A stretch of DNA of 64,000 nt, taken from an uncultured Bacteroidales bacterium. GTDB taxonomy: Bacteria > Bacteroidota > Bacteroidia > Bacteroidales > UBA932. The notes under the pieces are model-generated. The model made no database searches. It was not told where the DNA came from and saw only the letters and a program-made list of their open reading frames with translations. Every line of letters starts with the position of its first letter. Positions within the stretch are counted from its first letter, which is position 1. Position numbers and translations under genes: made by a program. Below, in pieces: positions 44,795 to 53,244 of the stretch. Where the stretch lies: positions 1 through 64,000 of the forward strand of contig CAKUVD010000006.1 of NCBI GenBank assembly GCA_934695325.1, read 5' to 3'.

Positions 44795-45747
44795 TGACTT
44801 CAATAATTATTTGGACTATTGTGGTTATCGCCGCTCTCGGACTTGTCCTGGCGGTCGTCCTTTACCTTGTGGCTGAAAAGTTCAAGGTCGAGGAGGATCC
44901 GAGGATCGAGGAAGTGGAGAAGGTGATGCCAGGTGCCAACTGCGGCGGCTGCGGCTTTGCCGGCTGTCACGCTTTTGCGGAAGCTGCAGTCAAGGCCCCG
45001 AACCTGGACAATAATTTCTGTCCTGTCGGCGGTAATGCCGTGATGCAGAAAGTTGCGGCTATCCTCGGATACGAGGTTAAGGAGAAAGCCCCAATGGTGG
45101 CTGTCGTGCGCTGCAACGGGACCTGTGATAACAGACCACGGACCAACGAGTATGATGGATTCAAGTCGTGCAAGGTAAAGGCTGCATTGTACAGCGGAGA
45201 TACCGGATGCTCATTCGGATGTCTCGGTTGCGGCGACTGTGTCGAGGCCTGCGGATTCGGTGCATTGTCTATGGATGAAAAGACCGGCCTCCCTGTCGTC
45301 GATGAGGAGAAGTGCGTCGCCTGCGGCGCGTGTGTGAAAGCCTGCCCTAAGTCCATTATCGAGCTCCGCAACAAGGGACCTCGCGGAATGCGTGTGTATG
45401 TATCCTGCGTGAACAAGGACAAGGGGCCTGTAGCCCGCAAGGCCTGCAAGGCTGCCTGCATAGGCTGCGGCCTCTGCGCCAAGACCTGTCCTCACGAGGC
45501 CATAACTGTGGAGGGCAATGTCGCTTATATCGACTTTGCGAAGTGTAAGCTCTGCAGGAAATGCGTCGTAGTGTGCCCTACAGGTGCTATTCACGATGTG
45601 AATTTCCCTAAGCCTGTAGACCGCACGAAGAAACCTGCACCTGCTGCGCCTGCGGCAAGACCGGCTCCGGTCCAGAAGCCTGCCGAGGTCAATGCAGAAG
45701 TCTCTCCGGCACCGGCGAAGGCTGAGAATACAGAACCAAAAGCATAA
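44791..45747 (+). CDS. rnfB: Rnf complex subunit RnfB (Fe-S)
   Basis: Entry point for ferredoxin electrons in the Rnf ion pump. The 318 residues show one N-terminal membrane helix (about 3-27), then the CGGCGFAGC four-cysteine cluster region (about 51-59), two or more ferredoxin-type 4Fe-4S motifs (CLGCGDCVEACG, CVACGACVKACP, CIGCGLCAKTCP, CKLCRKCVVVCP), and a disordered Pro/Ala-rich tail (about 275-318). The number of cluster motifs is that of the Bacteroidota form. It is first in the rnfBCDGEA order, with 14 bases to rnfC. Confidence 0.95.
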   Translation: MMTSIIIWTIVVIAALGLVLAVVLYLVAEKFKVEEDPRIEEVEKVMPGANCGGCGFAGCHAFAEAAVKAPNLDNNFCPVGGNAVMQKVAAILGYEVKEKAPMVAVVRCNGTCDNRPRTNEYDGFKSCKVKAALYSGDTGCSFGCLGCGDCVEACGFGALSMDEKTGLPVVDEEKCVACGACVKACPKSIIELRNKGPRGMRVYVSCVNKDKGPVARKACKAACIGCGLCAKTCPHEAITVEGNVAYIDFAKCKLCRKCVVVCPTGAIHDVNFPKPVDRTKKPAPAAPAARPAPVQKPAEVNAEVSPAPAKAENTEPKA

Positions 45748-45761
45748 GGAGAACCGATAAT

Positions 45762-47165
45762 ATGAAAAGAACATTTTCCATTGGCGGTGTGCATCCGGCA
45801 GACAACAAGATCTCGCGTGGCTGTGCCATCGAGGTGCTGCCTACGCCGCCGACAGTATATATTTCCGTGGCCCAGCATATCGGCGCTCCAGCGAAGCCGA
45901 TTGTGGCTGTAGGTGACAAGGTCCTCACGGGACAGCCTGTCGCCGAGCCGGGAGGTTTCGTTTCAGCATACATACATTCATCCGTCTCGGGAACAGTGAA
46001 GTCCATCGGACCTCGCAAGGACCTGGCCGGCAATATGCAGACCTGCATTGAGATAGCCGTCGAGGGTGACGAGTGGGTGGACAGCATCGACCGCACGGAT
46101 ACCCTTCTGACAGAGTTCACTGACGACAACAAGGTCATAATGGACAAGATCAAGATGGGCGGTGTCGTAGGACTTGGCGGTGCCACGTTCCCGACTCACG
46201 TGAAGCTTTCTCCTCCTCCGGGAAAGAAATGTGAGATGCTCATCATCAATGGCTGCGAGTGCGAGCCTTATCTTACGTCTGACTTCCGTACCCTTCTTGA
46301 GAAGGGCGAGCAGGTGGTCGTAGGAACAGCCATCATCAAGCAAGTGCTTGGTGTCGCTGACGCCACCATCGCTATCGAGGACAACAAGCCTGAGGCGATC
46401 GCCCACATCGAGAAGATTCTCGCAGACTTCCAGAAGAAGTCTCCTAAGTTCGCAGGGATCAAGGTCCTCAGCCTTATGAAAAAATATCCTGAGGGAGGCG
46501 AGAAGCAGCTTATAGACGCCGTTATGCATAGACAGGTTCCGTCGGGAGCCCTTCCTATAGATGTCGGGGCTGTCGTGCAGAATGTCGCCACGGCACTGGC
46601 TGTATATGACGCTGTCCAGAAGAACAAGCCTATCATAGATAACTCTGTGACTGTCACCGGTACCTGCGTTCCTGCAGACCGTCAGCATAACTATCTGGTG
46701 CGTGTCGGGACTCCGCTTTCATACATCATCGAGAAGATGGGCGGTGCGCCTGACGATGCTGTCAAGGTCATCAGCGGCGGTCCTATGATGGGAAAGGCCA
46801 TTGCCAATCTCGATGCCGCCACGCTCAAGGGAACATCCGCATTGCTCTTCCTTACTGCTGAGCAGACTGAGCGCAAGCCTGAGACCAACTGCATCCGTTG
46901 CGGAAAATGTGCGGAAGCTTGTCCTATGGGCCTGGAGCCGTTCCTGCTTCAGAGGCTCGCACGTCACGGAATGACGGAGGAACTCGAGGCCAATGCCGTA
47001 CAGGACTGCATCGAGTGCGGATGCTGCCTCTACAGCTGCCCGGCATATATTCCGCTCCTGGACATCATCCGTATAGCCAAAGGTCAGGTTATGGGCATAA
47101 TCAGGGCACGTGCCGCTGCAGCAAAGGCTGCCGCTGCCGCAGCTCAGGCCGCATCTCAGAAATAA
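45762..47165 (+). CDS. rnfC: Rnf complex subunit RnfC
   Basis: Peripheral subunit that binds NADH/FMN and exchanges electrons with NAD. The 467 residues include an N-terminal barrel-sandwich domain, the flavin/NAD-binding region (VGLGGATFPTHVK about 131-143, then INGCECEPYLTSDFR about 160-174), and two 4Fe-4S motifs CIRCGKCAEACP (about 378-389) and CIECGCCLYSCP (about 417-428). An alanine-rich C-terminal helix (about 445-467) ends the protein. It is followed after 27 bases by rnfD. Confidence 0.95.
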   Translation: MKRTFSIGGVHPADNKISRGCAIEVLPTPPTVYISVAQHIGAPAKPIVAVGDKVLTGQPVAEPGGFVSAYIHSSVSGTVKSIGPRKDLAGNMQTCIEIAVEGDEWVDSIDRTDTLLTEFTDDNKVIMDKIKMGGVVGLGGATFPTHVKLSPPPGKKCEMLIINGCECEPYLTSDFRTLLEKGEQVVVGTAIIKQVLGVADATIAIEDNKPEAIAHIEKILADFQKKSPKFAGIKVLSLMKKYPEGGEKQLIDAVMHRQVPSGALPIDVGAVVQNVATALAVYDAVQKNKPIIDNSVTVTGTCVPADRQHNYLVRVGTPLSYIIEKMGGAPDDAVKVISGGPMMGKAIANLDAATLKGTSALLFLTAEQTERKPETNCIRCGKCAEACPMGLEPFLLQRLARHGMTEELEANAVQDCIECGCCLYSCPAYIPLLDIIRIAKGQVMGIIRARAAAAKAAAAAAQAASQK

Positions 47166-47192
47166 GTTGAACGAATAAACCAATTATTTATA

Positions 47193-48176
47193 ATGAAAAG
47201 ACTTCTGGTTTCACCGTCTCCGCATATCCACGCGGCGGTCTCCACGAAATCGCTGATGCGTGACGTGGTAATCGCCCTGCTTCCGGCGGTAATAGTCTCG
47301 GTCGTTTTCTATGGCCTTGGCGAAATCATAGTGCTCGCCACGAGTGTGGTTTCCTGTATGCTCATCGAGTACCTCATAACCAGGTTCCTTCTTAAGAAGC
47401 CTTCCACTGTCGGGGACTATTCCGCTGCTGTGACCGGCATTCTTCTGGCATTGAACCTGCCATATACTACACCTTGGTGGGTAGTGTTCATAGGGGCGCT
47501 GTTCGCTGTCGGTGTCGTCAAGATGACATTCGGCGGACTTGGACAGAATATCTTCAACCCCGCCATCGCTGGCCGTGTGTTCCTGCTCGTATCCTTCCCT
47601 GCATATATGACCAATTGGCAGATGCCTCAGGGCCTGTTCGGTGTGGATGCCGTTTCCGGCGCCACTCCTCTCGGACTTATCAATGAAGGCCTTATGAGCG
47701 GCCAGACCGTTCCGGAGATTATGTCCGCAAACGGATTGTCCTACGCTCAGATGCTCTTCGCCAATCTTGGAGGCTCTGTAGGTGAGATTTCTGCATTGGC
47801 ACTGCTCGCAGGCTTTGTGTATTTGCTTGTCCGCAAGGTCATCAAGCCGCATATCACCCTCTCCATCTGGGCGACTGTCGCAGTGGTGTCGCTCATATTC
47901 TGGCTTTCTGCACCGGATAGGTTCACCGATCCTCTGTTCAACCTTCTTTCCGGAGGTATGATTCTCGGTTCCTGCTTTATGGCGACGGACTATGTCACTT
48001 CGCCGATGTCTGTCAAGGGTGGCATCGTCTATGGTATCGGTATCGGATTCATTACTCTGATGATCAGGTATTTCGGCTCTTATCCAGAGGGTATGTCATT
48101 CGCGATTCTCATTATGAACTCGACTGTTCCTCTTATCAATATGTGGTTCCATCAGAAAAAATACGGGAGGAAATAA
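47193..48176 (+). CDS. rnfD: Rnf complex membrane subunit RnfD
   Basis: Integral membrane flavoprotein of the pump, 327 residues with about ten hydrophobic segments. The covalent-FMN threonine is expected in the motif VSGAT (about residues 155-159; DAVSGATPLG), which is intact. Related regions include GGLGQNIFNPAIAGRVF (about 112-128) and the C-terminal MNSTVPLINMW. It lies directly before rnfG with 1 base between stop and start. Confidence 0.95.
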   Translation: MKRLLVSPSPHIHAAVSTKSLMRDVVIALLPAVIVSVVFYGLGEIIVLATSVVSCMLIEYLITRFLLKKPSTVGDYSAAVTGILLALNLPYTTPWWVVFIGALFAVGVVKMTFGGLGQNIFNPAIAGRVFLLVSFPAYMTNWQMPQGLFGVDAVSGATPLGLINEGLMSGQTVPEIMSANGLSYAQMLFANLGGSVGEISALALLAGFVYLLVRKVIKPHITLSIWATVAVVSLIFWLSAPDRFTDPLFNLLSGGMILGSCFMATDYVTSPMSVKGGIVYGIGIGFITLMIRYFGSYPEGMSFAILIMNSTVPLINMWFHQKKYGRK

Positions 48177-48177
48177 T

Positions 48178-48822
48178 ATGGCTGCAAAATCTACTCTAAA
48201 GAATATGGTGCTCTGCCTCTTCGGCACGACCCTCATCTGCTCTGCAGTTCTTGCCGGAGTATATGCTGTCACAAAGGATCCTATCGAGAAGACCAATGAA
48301 GCTATACTGAAGGCTTCCATCGGCAAGGTTCTTCCTGAGGGCGGTGAAATATCCGACGCCCAGGAATGCCAGGTCGGCGGCCAGCCGTCGGAGTGCTGGT
48401 TCAGTATGAAGGACGGCGAAATGCTCGGAATGGCTGTGAAATCCACTGTCGTAGGATTCGGAGGCCCGCTTACCATTATGGTCGGCATACTTCCTGACGG
48501 CACTATATATAATACTTCTGTGCTTTCGCATAGCGAGACCCCTGGTCTCGGTGCCAAGTGCACTTCCGATGAACATTTCTATGGACAGTTCAGAGGATGG
48601 AATCCTGATGAGAAGCGTCTTCTCGTGAAGAAGGACGGCGGCGACGTGGATGCCATCACGGCTTCCACCATCACTTCCAGGGCTTACACTCTGGCCGTGC
48701 AGAACGCTTTGTATGCATTGACGACACTCCCTCTCGAAGGCGGACAGCCTGTCGCTGCCGATCCGGAGGGCGACGCCGCGACTGCTCCTTCGGGAGAGCC
48801 GACGCCTGTCGTAGTAGAATAA
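48178..48822 (+). CDS. rnfG: Rnf complex flavoprotein subunit RnfG
   Basis: Periplasmic FMN-carrying subunit, 214 residues. It has one N-terminal membrane anchor (about 9-30), the FMN-binding domain with VVGFGGPLTIMVGI (about 90-103), and the flavinylation motif DAITASTITSRA (about 160-171). The motif has Ala-Ser before the flavin-bearing Thr in place of the more common Gly-Ala; the acceptor Thr itself is present. An unusual short tail rich in Pro, Ala and Glu follows (about 190-214). It is 13 bases from rnfE. Confidence 0.93.
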   Translation: MAAKSTLKNMVLCLFGTTLICSAVLAGVYAVTKDPIEKTNEAILKASIGKVLPEGGEISDAQECQVGGQPSECWFSMKDGEMLGMAVKSTVVGFGGPLTIMVGILPDGTIYNTSVLSHSETPGLGAKCTSDEHFYGQFRGWNPDEKRLLVKKDGGDVDAITASTITSRAYTLAVQNALYALTTLPLEGGQPVAADPEGDAATAPSGEPTPVVVE

Positions 48823-48835
48823 GGAGGACTGAACA

Positions 48836-49417
48836 ATGACAAAATTACAGCTTATAACTAAAGGTCTCGTCAAGGATAATCCTACATTCGTGCTTATCCT
48901 CGGTATGTGTCCTACATTGGCAACGACATCTTCTGCCATCAACGGCCTCAGTATGGGTCTCGCGACTCTGTTCGTGCTGATCCTGTCCAATATGGCCATC
49001 TCTGCCATTGCACCGGCTGTGCCGGACAAGGTGCATATCCCTGTGTACATCGTGGTCATAGCCACATTCGTGACTGTGCTCCAGTTCCTTATGCAGGCAT
49101 TTGTCCCAGGCATATATGCCACACTCGGACTGTTCATACCTCTTATCGTGGTGAACTGTATAGTGCTCGGCCGTGCAGAGGCGTTCGCCAACAAGAACGG
49201 CGTCATTGACTCCGCTCTTGACGGACTTGGCGTAGGGCTTGGATTCACTGCATCATTGACAGTCATCGGACTCGTACGCGAAATCCTCGGAAGCGGCTCC
49301 GCTTTCGGGTTCAAGTTCATCCCTGGTGACGGCATCCTTGCCTTCGTGATGGCTCCTGGTGCGTTCCTCGTCCTCGGATACCTCATGGTCCTGTTCAACA
49401 AGTTCCTCAAGAAATAA
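48836..49417 (+). CDS. rnfE: Rnf complex membrane subunit RnfE
   Basis: One of the two inverted-topology membrane subunits (with RnfA) that hold a central Fe-S cluster and form the ion path. The 193 residues have six hydrophobic segments. The signature stretch NPTFVLILGMCPTLATTSSA (about 15-34) carries one conserved cysteine, and IPLIVVNCIVLGRAEAFA (about 100-117) carries the second. Length is normal. rnfA follows after 15 bases. Confidence 0.95.
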   Translation: MTKLQLITKGLVKDNPTFVLILGMCPTLATTSSAINGLSMGLATLFVLILSNMAISAIAPAVPDKVHIPVYIVVIATFVTVLQFLMQAFVPGIYATLGLFIPLIVVNCIVLGRAEAFANKNGVIDSALDGLGVGLGFTASLTVIGLVREILGSGSAFGFKFIPGDGILAFVMAPGAFLVLGYLMVLFNKFLKK

Positions 49418-49432
49418 TAAAGGGTTAGGATT

Positions 49433-50032
49433 ATGGAAATTTTACTTATCATCATATCTGCGGTATTCGTAAACAATGTCGTCCTCGCGCAGTTCCTCGG
49501 AATCTGCCCTTTCCTGGGTGTTTCCAACAAGCTTTCCACGGCTACCGGAATGTCCGCTGCAGTATGTTTCGTCATCACTCTGGCGACATTGGTCACCTAC
49601 CTGCTGAATAACTTCGTCCTGGTTCCTCTACAGCTTGAGTTCCTGCAGACCATTTCTTTCATCCTGGTCATCGCCGCTCTTGTGCAGATGGTGGAAATCG
49701 TCCTGAAGAAGGTCAGCCCTTCTCTTTATCAGGCTCTCGGTATCTTCCTTCCGCTCATCACTACCAACTGTACTGTGCTCGGTGTGGCTATCACTGTGGT
49801 TACTAAGGAGTTCACATTCGGCCAGGCTGCGCATATGCTCAACCTCGGAGAGGCTCTGCTCTATGCGTTCGCTACATCCGTCGGTTATGGTCTTGCAATG
49901 GTTCTGTTCGCCGGAATGCGTGAGCAGCTCGCCCTGAGCAATGTGCCTAAGGCTTTCCGTGGCATACCTATCGCGCTCATAACAGTCAGCGTGCTGGCTA
50001 TGGCGTTTATGGGATTCTCCGGAATGTGCTAG
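49433..50032 (+). CDS. rnfA: Rnf complex membrane subunit RnfA
   Basis: Partner of RnfE, 199 residues, six membrane segments. Its signatures are VNNVVLAQFLGICPFLGVS (about 12-30) with one cluster-binding Cys, and the mirrored motif FLPLITTNCTVLGVAI (about 103-118) with the second. It is the last gene of the rnfBCDGEA set. A terminator hairpin begins 20 bases after its stop, so the operon ends here. Confidence 0.95.
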   Translation: MEILLIIISAVFVNNVVLAQFLGICPFLGVSNKLSTATGMSAAVCFVITLATLVTYLLNNFVLVPLQLEFLQTISFILVIAALVQMVEIVLKKVSPSLYQALGIFLPLITTNCTVLGVAITVVTKEFTFGQAAHMLNLGEALLYAFATSVGYGLAMVLFAGMREQLALSNVPKAFRGIPIALITVSVLAMAFMGFSGMC

Positions 50033-50051
50033 GCTTGTCATACGATATGAA

Positions 50052-50088
50052 AAAACAGTGTCGCCAGGAGTTTTGGTGACACTGTTTT
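50052..50088 (+). terminator. Terminator after rnfA
   Basis: A 15-bp stem (50052-50066 with 50074-50088, one G-T pair) with a 7-base loop starts 20 bases after the rnfA stop. The 5' arm begins AAAA and the 3' arm ends TTTT, so it can act in both directions. Confidence 0.82.
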
Positions 50089-50119
50089 GTATATGTGAAG
50101 AGAAAAAATTATATATTTG
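50086..50119 (+). promoter_or_regulatory. Candidate promoter of the small outer-membrane protein gene
   Basis: TTTG (50086-50089) and TATATTTG (50112-50119) with a 22-base spacer, just longer than the usual 19-21. The TTTG overlaps the T-run of the rnfA terminator. Predicted start near 50126 leaves a leader of about 88 bases. Confidence 0.55.
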
Positions 50120-50213
50120 TAAACGTCAGGCATCTATTTTGTGCGATTCCTGCCGTGTATTATTGAACCTGGATGCTGTGATTTGTCATAGTGTCCGCTA
50201 AAAATTGAAAAAA

Positions 50214-50690
50214 ATGAAAAAAGTCATTATCGTCATCGCGGCCGTATTCGGCTTTGCTGTAATGGCTTCCGCTCAGCCTAAGGCTATCGGAGGCAGACTT
50301 GGCTATGGTCTTGAGGCCAGCTATCAGCATTATCTGGGTGCTCCTAATTTCCTTGAGGTGAATGCCGGACTTGACCTTTATGGTGGGAAGGCGGGCTTCA
50401 AGGCTACCGGTACATATAACTTTATGTTCGCTCAGCCGTCCTGGTCTCCAAGGGGAGAGTGGGGATGGTATGCAGGCCCTGGCGTCACGCTTGGCTCTAC
50501 ATATTACAATGATGACCATAATTTCTTCTTCGGTGTCGTCGGCCAGGTAGGCCTGGAATACACATTCTGGTTCCCGCTTCAGCTCTCAGCCGACCTCCGT
50601 CCTTCATTTGGCCTTTGCGATGGCGAGTTCTGGATGAATGGATTCTGGGGAGGATTCATCCCTACGATCAGCGTGAGGTATAGTTTCTAA
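50214..50690 (+). CDS. Small outer-membrane beta-barrel-like protein
   Basis: A secreted protein of 158 residues with no family I can name. The signal peptide (MKKVIIVIAAVFGFAVMASA) is cut after residue 20. The mature part has alternating aromatic and glycine residues in amphipathic strands (GGRLGYGLEASYQHYLG, WGWYAGPGVTLGS, VVGQVGLEYTFWFPLQLSAD) and ends in a phenylalanine (ISVRYSF), as barrels recognised by BamA do. An 8-strand barrel would fit the size. An in-frame TTG at 50205 is a weaker start. It stands alone with its own promoter. Confidence 0.75.
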   Translation: MKKVIIVIAAVFGFAVMASAQPKAIGGRLGYGLEASYQHYLGAPNFLEVNAGLDLYGGKAGFKATGTYNFMFAQPSWSPRGEWGWYAGPGVTLGSTYYNDDHNFFFGVVGQVGLEYTFWFPLQLSADLRPSFGLCDGEFWMNGFWGGFIPTISVRYSF

Positions 50691-50708
50691 AATCGGATAT
50701 ATGGAACA

Positions 50709-50742
50709 CGGGGCTGACTAAACCATACTTTAGCCAGCCCCG
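50709..50742. other. Stem-loop between the barrel gene and the HAD gene
   Basis: A 14-bp stem (50709-50722 with 50729-50742, one A-C mismatch) and a 6-base loop, 18 bases after the barrel gene stop. No T-run follows, so it may protect the 3' end or end transcription with low efficiency. Confidence 0.5.
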
Positions 50743-50757
50743 ATTCGTATCTGTAAA

Positions 50758-51423
50758 ATGATGGCTATGGTAGCGTTATTTGATTTTGACGGTGTCGTGA
50801 TGGATACCGAAAAGCAATACACTTTTTTCTGGGACCGCATAGGTGAACAGTATCTCGGGAAGAAGCATTTCAGCGACGGCATAAAGGGACAGACCTTGGT
50901 ACAGATATATTCCAGGCATTTCCACGGGATGGAGAAAGAACAGGCAGAGATAACGGACAGGCTGAACGCCTTTGAAAAGGATATGCCTTACGAACTTGTC
51001 CCCGGTGTCCTGGATTTTATGCGGGCTCTCAAGGCTGAGGGCGTCCCTATGGCTATAGTGACGAGTTCCAACAAACTGAAGATGTCGGTGGCTCTTGGAC
51101 ATTGCCCTGAACTTGAGACAGTTGTCGGACACATATTCACAAGCGAATCCTTCACCAGGTCGAAGCCTGATCCGGAGTGCTTCCTTCTGGCGATGCGCGA
51201 ACTTGGCGGGACACAGGATGACACCGTCATATTCGAGGATTCCATAAACGGACTGAAGGCCGCAGATGCGTCAGGAGCGGCTGTCATAGGGCTGACCACT
51301 TCCAATCCGGAGGCTGTCATAGCAGGAATGTCGGATATGTGCATAGCTGACTTCACCGAAATGACGGTCGCAGCGGCTGAAGGAGTACTGTCGCAGAGAC
51401 GAAAAAGACATCAGGTAAAGTGA
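50758..51423 (+). CDS. HAD-superfamily phosphatase (beta-phosphoglucomutase/YcjU-like)
   Basis: A phosphatase or sugar-phosphate mutase of 221 residues. HAD motif I is FDFDGVVMDTE (about 8-18) with both aspartates. Motif II is VTSSN (about 100-104), motif III includes SKPDPECF (about 137-144), and motif IV is VIFEDSINGLKAA (about 158-170). The helical cap is type C1, and the sequence is closest in pattern to the PGMB/GPH branch. The substrate cannot be told. It starts 15 bases after the stem-loop, and its stop overlaps the -33 region of the next promoter. Confidence 0.88.
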   Translation: MMAMVALFDFDGVVMDTEKQYTFFWDRIGEQYLGKKHFSDGIKGQTLVQIYSRHFHGMEKEQAEITDRLNAFEKDMPYELVPGVLDFMRALKAEGVPMAIVTSSNKLKMSVALGHCPELETVVGHIFTSESFTRSKPDPECFLLAMRELGGTQDDTVIFEDSINGLKAADASGAAVIGLTTSNPEAVIAGMSDMCIADFTEMTVAAAEGVLSQRRKRHQVK

Positions 51424-51424
51424 T

Positions 51425-51455
51425 TTTGCCGTCTCGGCTGTTTTGAGTACCTTTG
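51425..51455 (+). promoter_or_regulatory. Promoter of the lipoprotein/DUF5723 pair
   Basis: A complete Bacteroidota promoter: TTTG (51425-51428), a 19-base spacer, TACCTTTG (51448-51455). Predicted start near 51462, 13 bases before the ATG at 51475. It is the best-spaced promoter on the + strand. Confidence 0.78.
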
Positions 51456-51474
51456 TGAAGATTAACTAGTTATT

Positions 51475-53232
51475 ATGTCTTCACGAAAAACCGAAACTGC
51501 CTTGGTGTGCGTAGCATCAGCATTGATGCTGCAGTCTTGCCTGAACAGTGACTATGACCTGACAAAGGACATTGACACGAGAATCAATGTGGACGGAGAC
51601 TTCAGTGCTCCTCTCGGAAATTCCGAACTTATACTTGCTGATGAATTCCTTGACCTGGAAAATGCCGGAGAGGTCTTGAGAACCGATTCGGATGGCAATT
51701 ATTATCTTTCTGTGACAGGGGGAAGCGCATCGTCACTGATATCCATTCCTCTTATGTCATTCGACAAGGAGCTCGTCCGGGGCGGCGGGTATAGGGCTAC
51801 AGTGAAGAAAAGCGAGTTCGGTCTGCCGTCGTCAGGCGTTGTGCCTTCTGTCGTCTTTCGCAAGCAGTTCAAGGCGTCGACCACTCCTCTGGAGGTCAAT
51901 GAAGATGTCCCGTCTGAGGTGGTGGACGTGAAGGATGTCTCCGCCTCAGGTACTGTCACCATAGCGCTATCCTCTACAGCCGGGAAGTTCAGCCTTTCCG
52001 ACCTTGTGCTGGATTTTCCTGATTATCTGGAATTTGGAGATGTAAAGGACGCTGCTGTGTCATTCGAGCATAATGGCAATGTCCTTACTATCGGCGACAG
52101 GCAGGTGACTACCAGACCTGTTACTCTGACGTTGGACATAACAGGTATTGACTTTCGGAAAATTCCTGCCGGGCAGGGTCTTGTGGCGTCTGAACATAAG
52201 ATCCTCATAGATGATGTGGTAACTTTGCGTGAGTTCGGCTTCAGTGCTGTCCTTTCTGATCTCGGAAACACCGTGTCTTCCGTTCCGGAGAGTGTTTCCG
52301 CCCTCATAGATATCTCGGTTTCATCACTTTACGTGAAGGAAGCCACAGTCAAGGTCCGTCCCGGGATCAACATTGCCCCGGTGACTGTCCCGGTAGGTTC
52401 AATGCCGGATTTCATACGCGGTGACGGTGTCGTCCTGGATCTTGCGAACCCTGCATTGCTGCTGGACATCGACAACGATACGCCGCTTGCCGTGGAACTG
52501 GGCGCAGACGTGGTATCACATAAAGGTGCATCGACGGTAAAAGTGCATATCGGAGGGGATGGAAAGATGACTGCTCCTGGCTATGCGGAGACATTGTTCC
52601 ATATCTCACGTACTGGTGACGGGGCGCCGGACGGAGCAGGCAAGATAGTGGCGCCTGACCTCGGAAATGTCGTCGGCAGTGTGCCTGAGAGCATCGGAGT
52701 CGAGAATATTTCAGCTGAACCGGCGGATGAGTATGTCGTTGTGAGGCCTGGCTCTGATTACAGGATTTCATATTCGTATGAGGTGAATGCTCCTTTGGCA
52801 TTTGGCGAGAATGTCCATATAGTTTACAGCACTGACTTCAATGGCTGGAATGATACGTTCAATCCTGATGACAATGACTTTTCGCTCAATATCGCCGATG
52901 CGGTCGTGACTTTCGATTTCGTCAATATGCTGCCGCTTTGTATGAGACTTGCGGCGGAGGCCATAGATGTGGACGGAAATGTGATCAGGGACATTGACGT
53001 GAGACTTGACGGAAGCATTGCCCCGGGATCTCTGGAAAGGCCGTCGGAGACTTCATTGACACTCACTCTCAAAGCCGGTGCAGATGCGATACGGAAGCTG
53101 GACGGCATCCGGCTTGACATTACCGGGTCAGATCCTGGCGATTTCCGCGGAATCTGCATCAACAAGAATCAGGGTGTGCAGTTCAGAAATATGAAACTGC
53201 ATCTCATCGGCTCTATGGACATTGACCTTTAA
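51475..53232 (+). CDS. Lipoprotein of unknown function, partner of the DUF5723 gene
   Basis: A 585-residue lipoprotein. The signal peptide ends in lipobox LQSC (about 19-22, VASALMLQSCLNSDYDL). The rest is a long beta-rich protein with repeated short units: SSVPESVSALIDIS near 265 and GSVPESIGVENIS near 400, with similar strand spacing, which suggests internally duplicated domains. No known fold was recognised. Position 12 bases upstream of a DUF5723 barrel-like protein is a common Bacteroidales pairing, so the two probably act together at the outer membrane. Function unknown. Confidence 0.75.
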   Translation: MSSRKTETALVCVASALMLQSCLNSDYDLTKDIDTRINVDGDFSAPLGNSELILADEFLDLENAGEVLRTDSDGNYYLSVTGGSASSLISIPLMSFDKELVRGGGYRATVKKSEFGLPSSGVVPSVVFRKQFKASTTPLEVNEDVPSEVVDVKDVSASGTVTIALSSTAGKFSLSDLVLDFPDYLEFGDVKDAAVSFEHNGNVLTIGDRQVTTRPVTLTLDITGIDFRKIPAGQGLVASEHKILIDDVVTLREFGFSAVLSDLGNTVSSVPESVSALIDISVSSLYVKEATVKVRPGINIAPVTVPVGSMPDFIRGDGVVLDLANPALLLDIDNDTPLAVELGADVVSHKGASTVKVHIGGDGKMTAPGYAETLFHISRTGDGAPDGAGKIVAPDLGNVVGSVPESIGVENISAEPADEYVVVRPGSDYRISYSYEVNAPLAFGENVHIVYSTDFNGWNDTFNPDDNDFSLNIADAVVTFDFVNMLPLCMRLAAEAIDVDGNVIRDIDVRLDGSIAPGSLERPSETSLTLTLKAGADAIRKLDGIRLDITGSDPGDFRGICINKNQGVQFRNMKLHLIGSMDIDL

Positions 53233-53244
53233 CCTTCTGAAAAA

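Noticed and set aside
48196-49596. 466-residue open frame on the minus strand over rnfG, rnfE and the start of rnfA
   Set aside because: It runs across three genes with clear Rnf signatures and shows no domain. Long antisense frames are expected with this codon bias.
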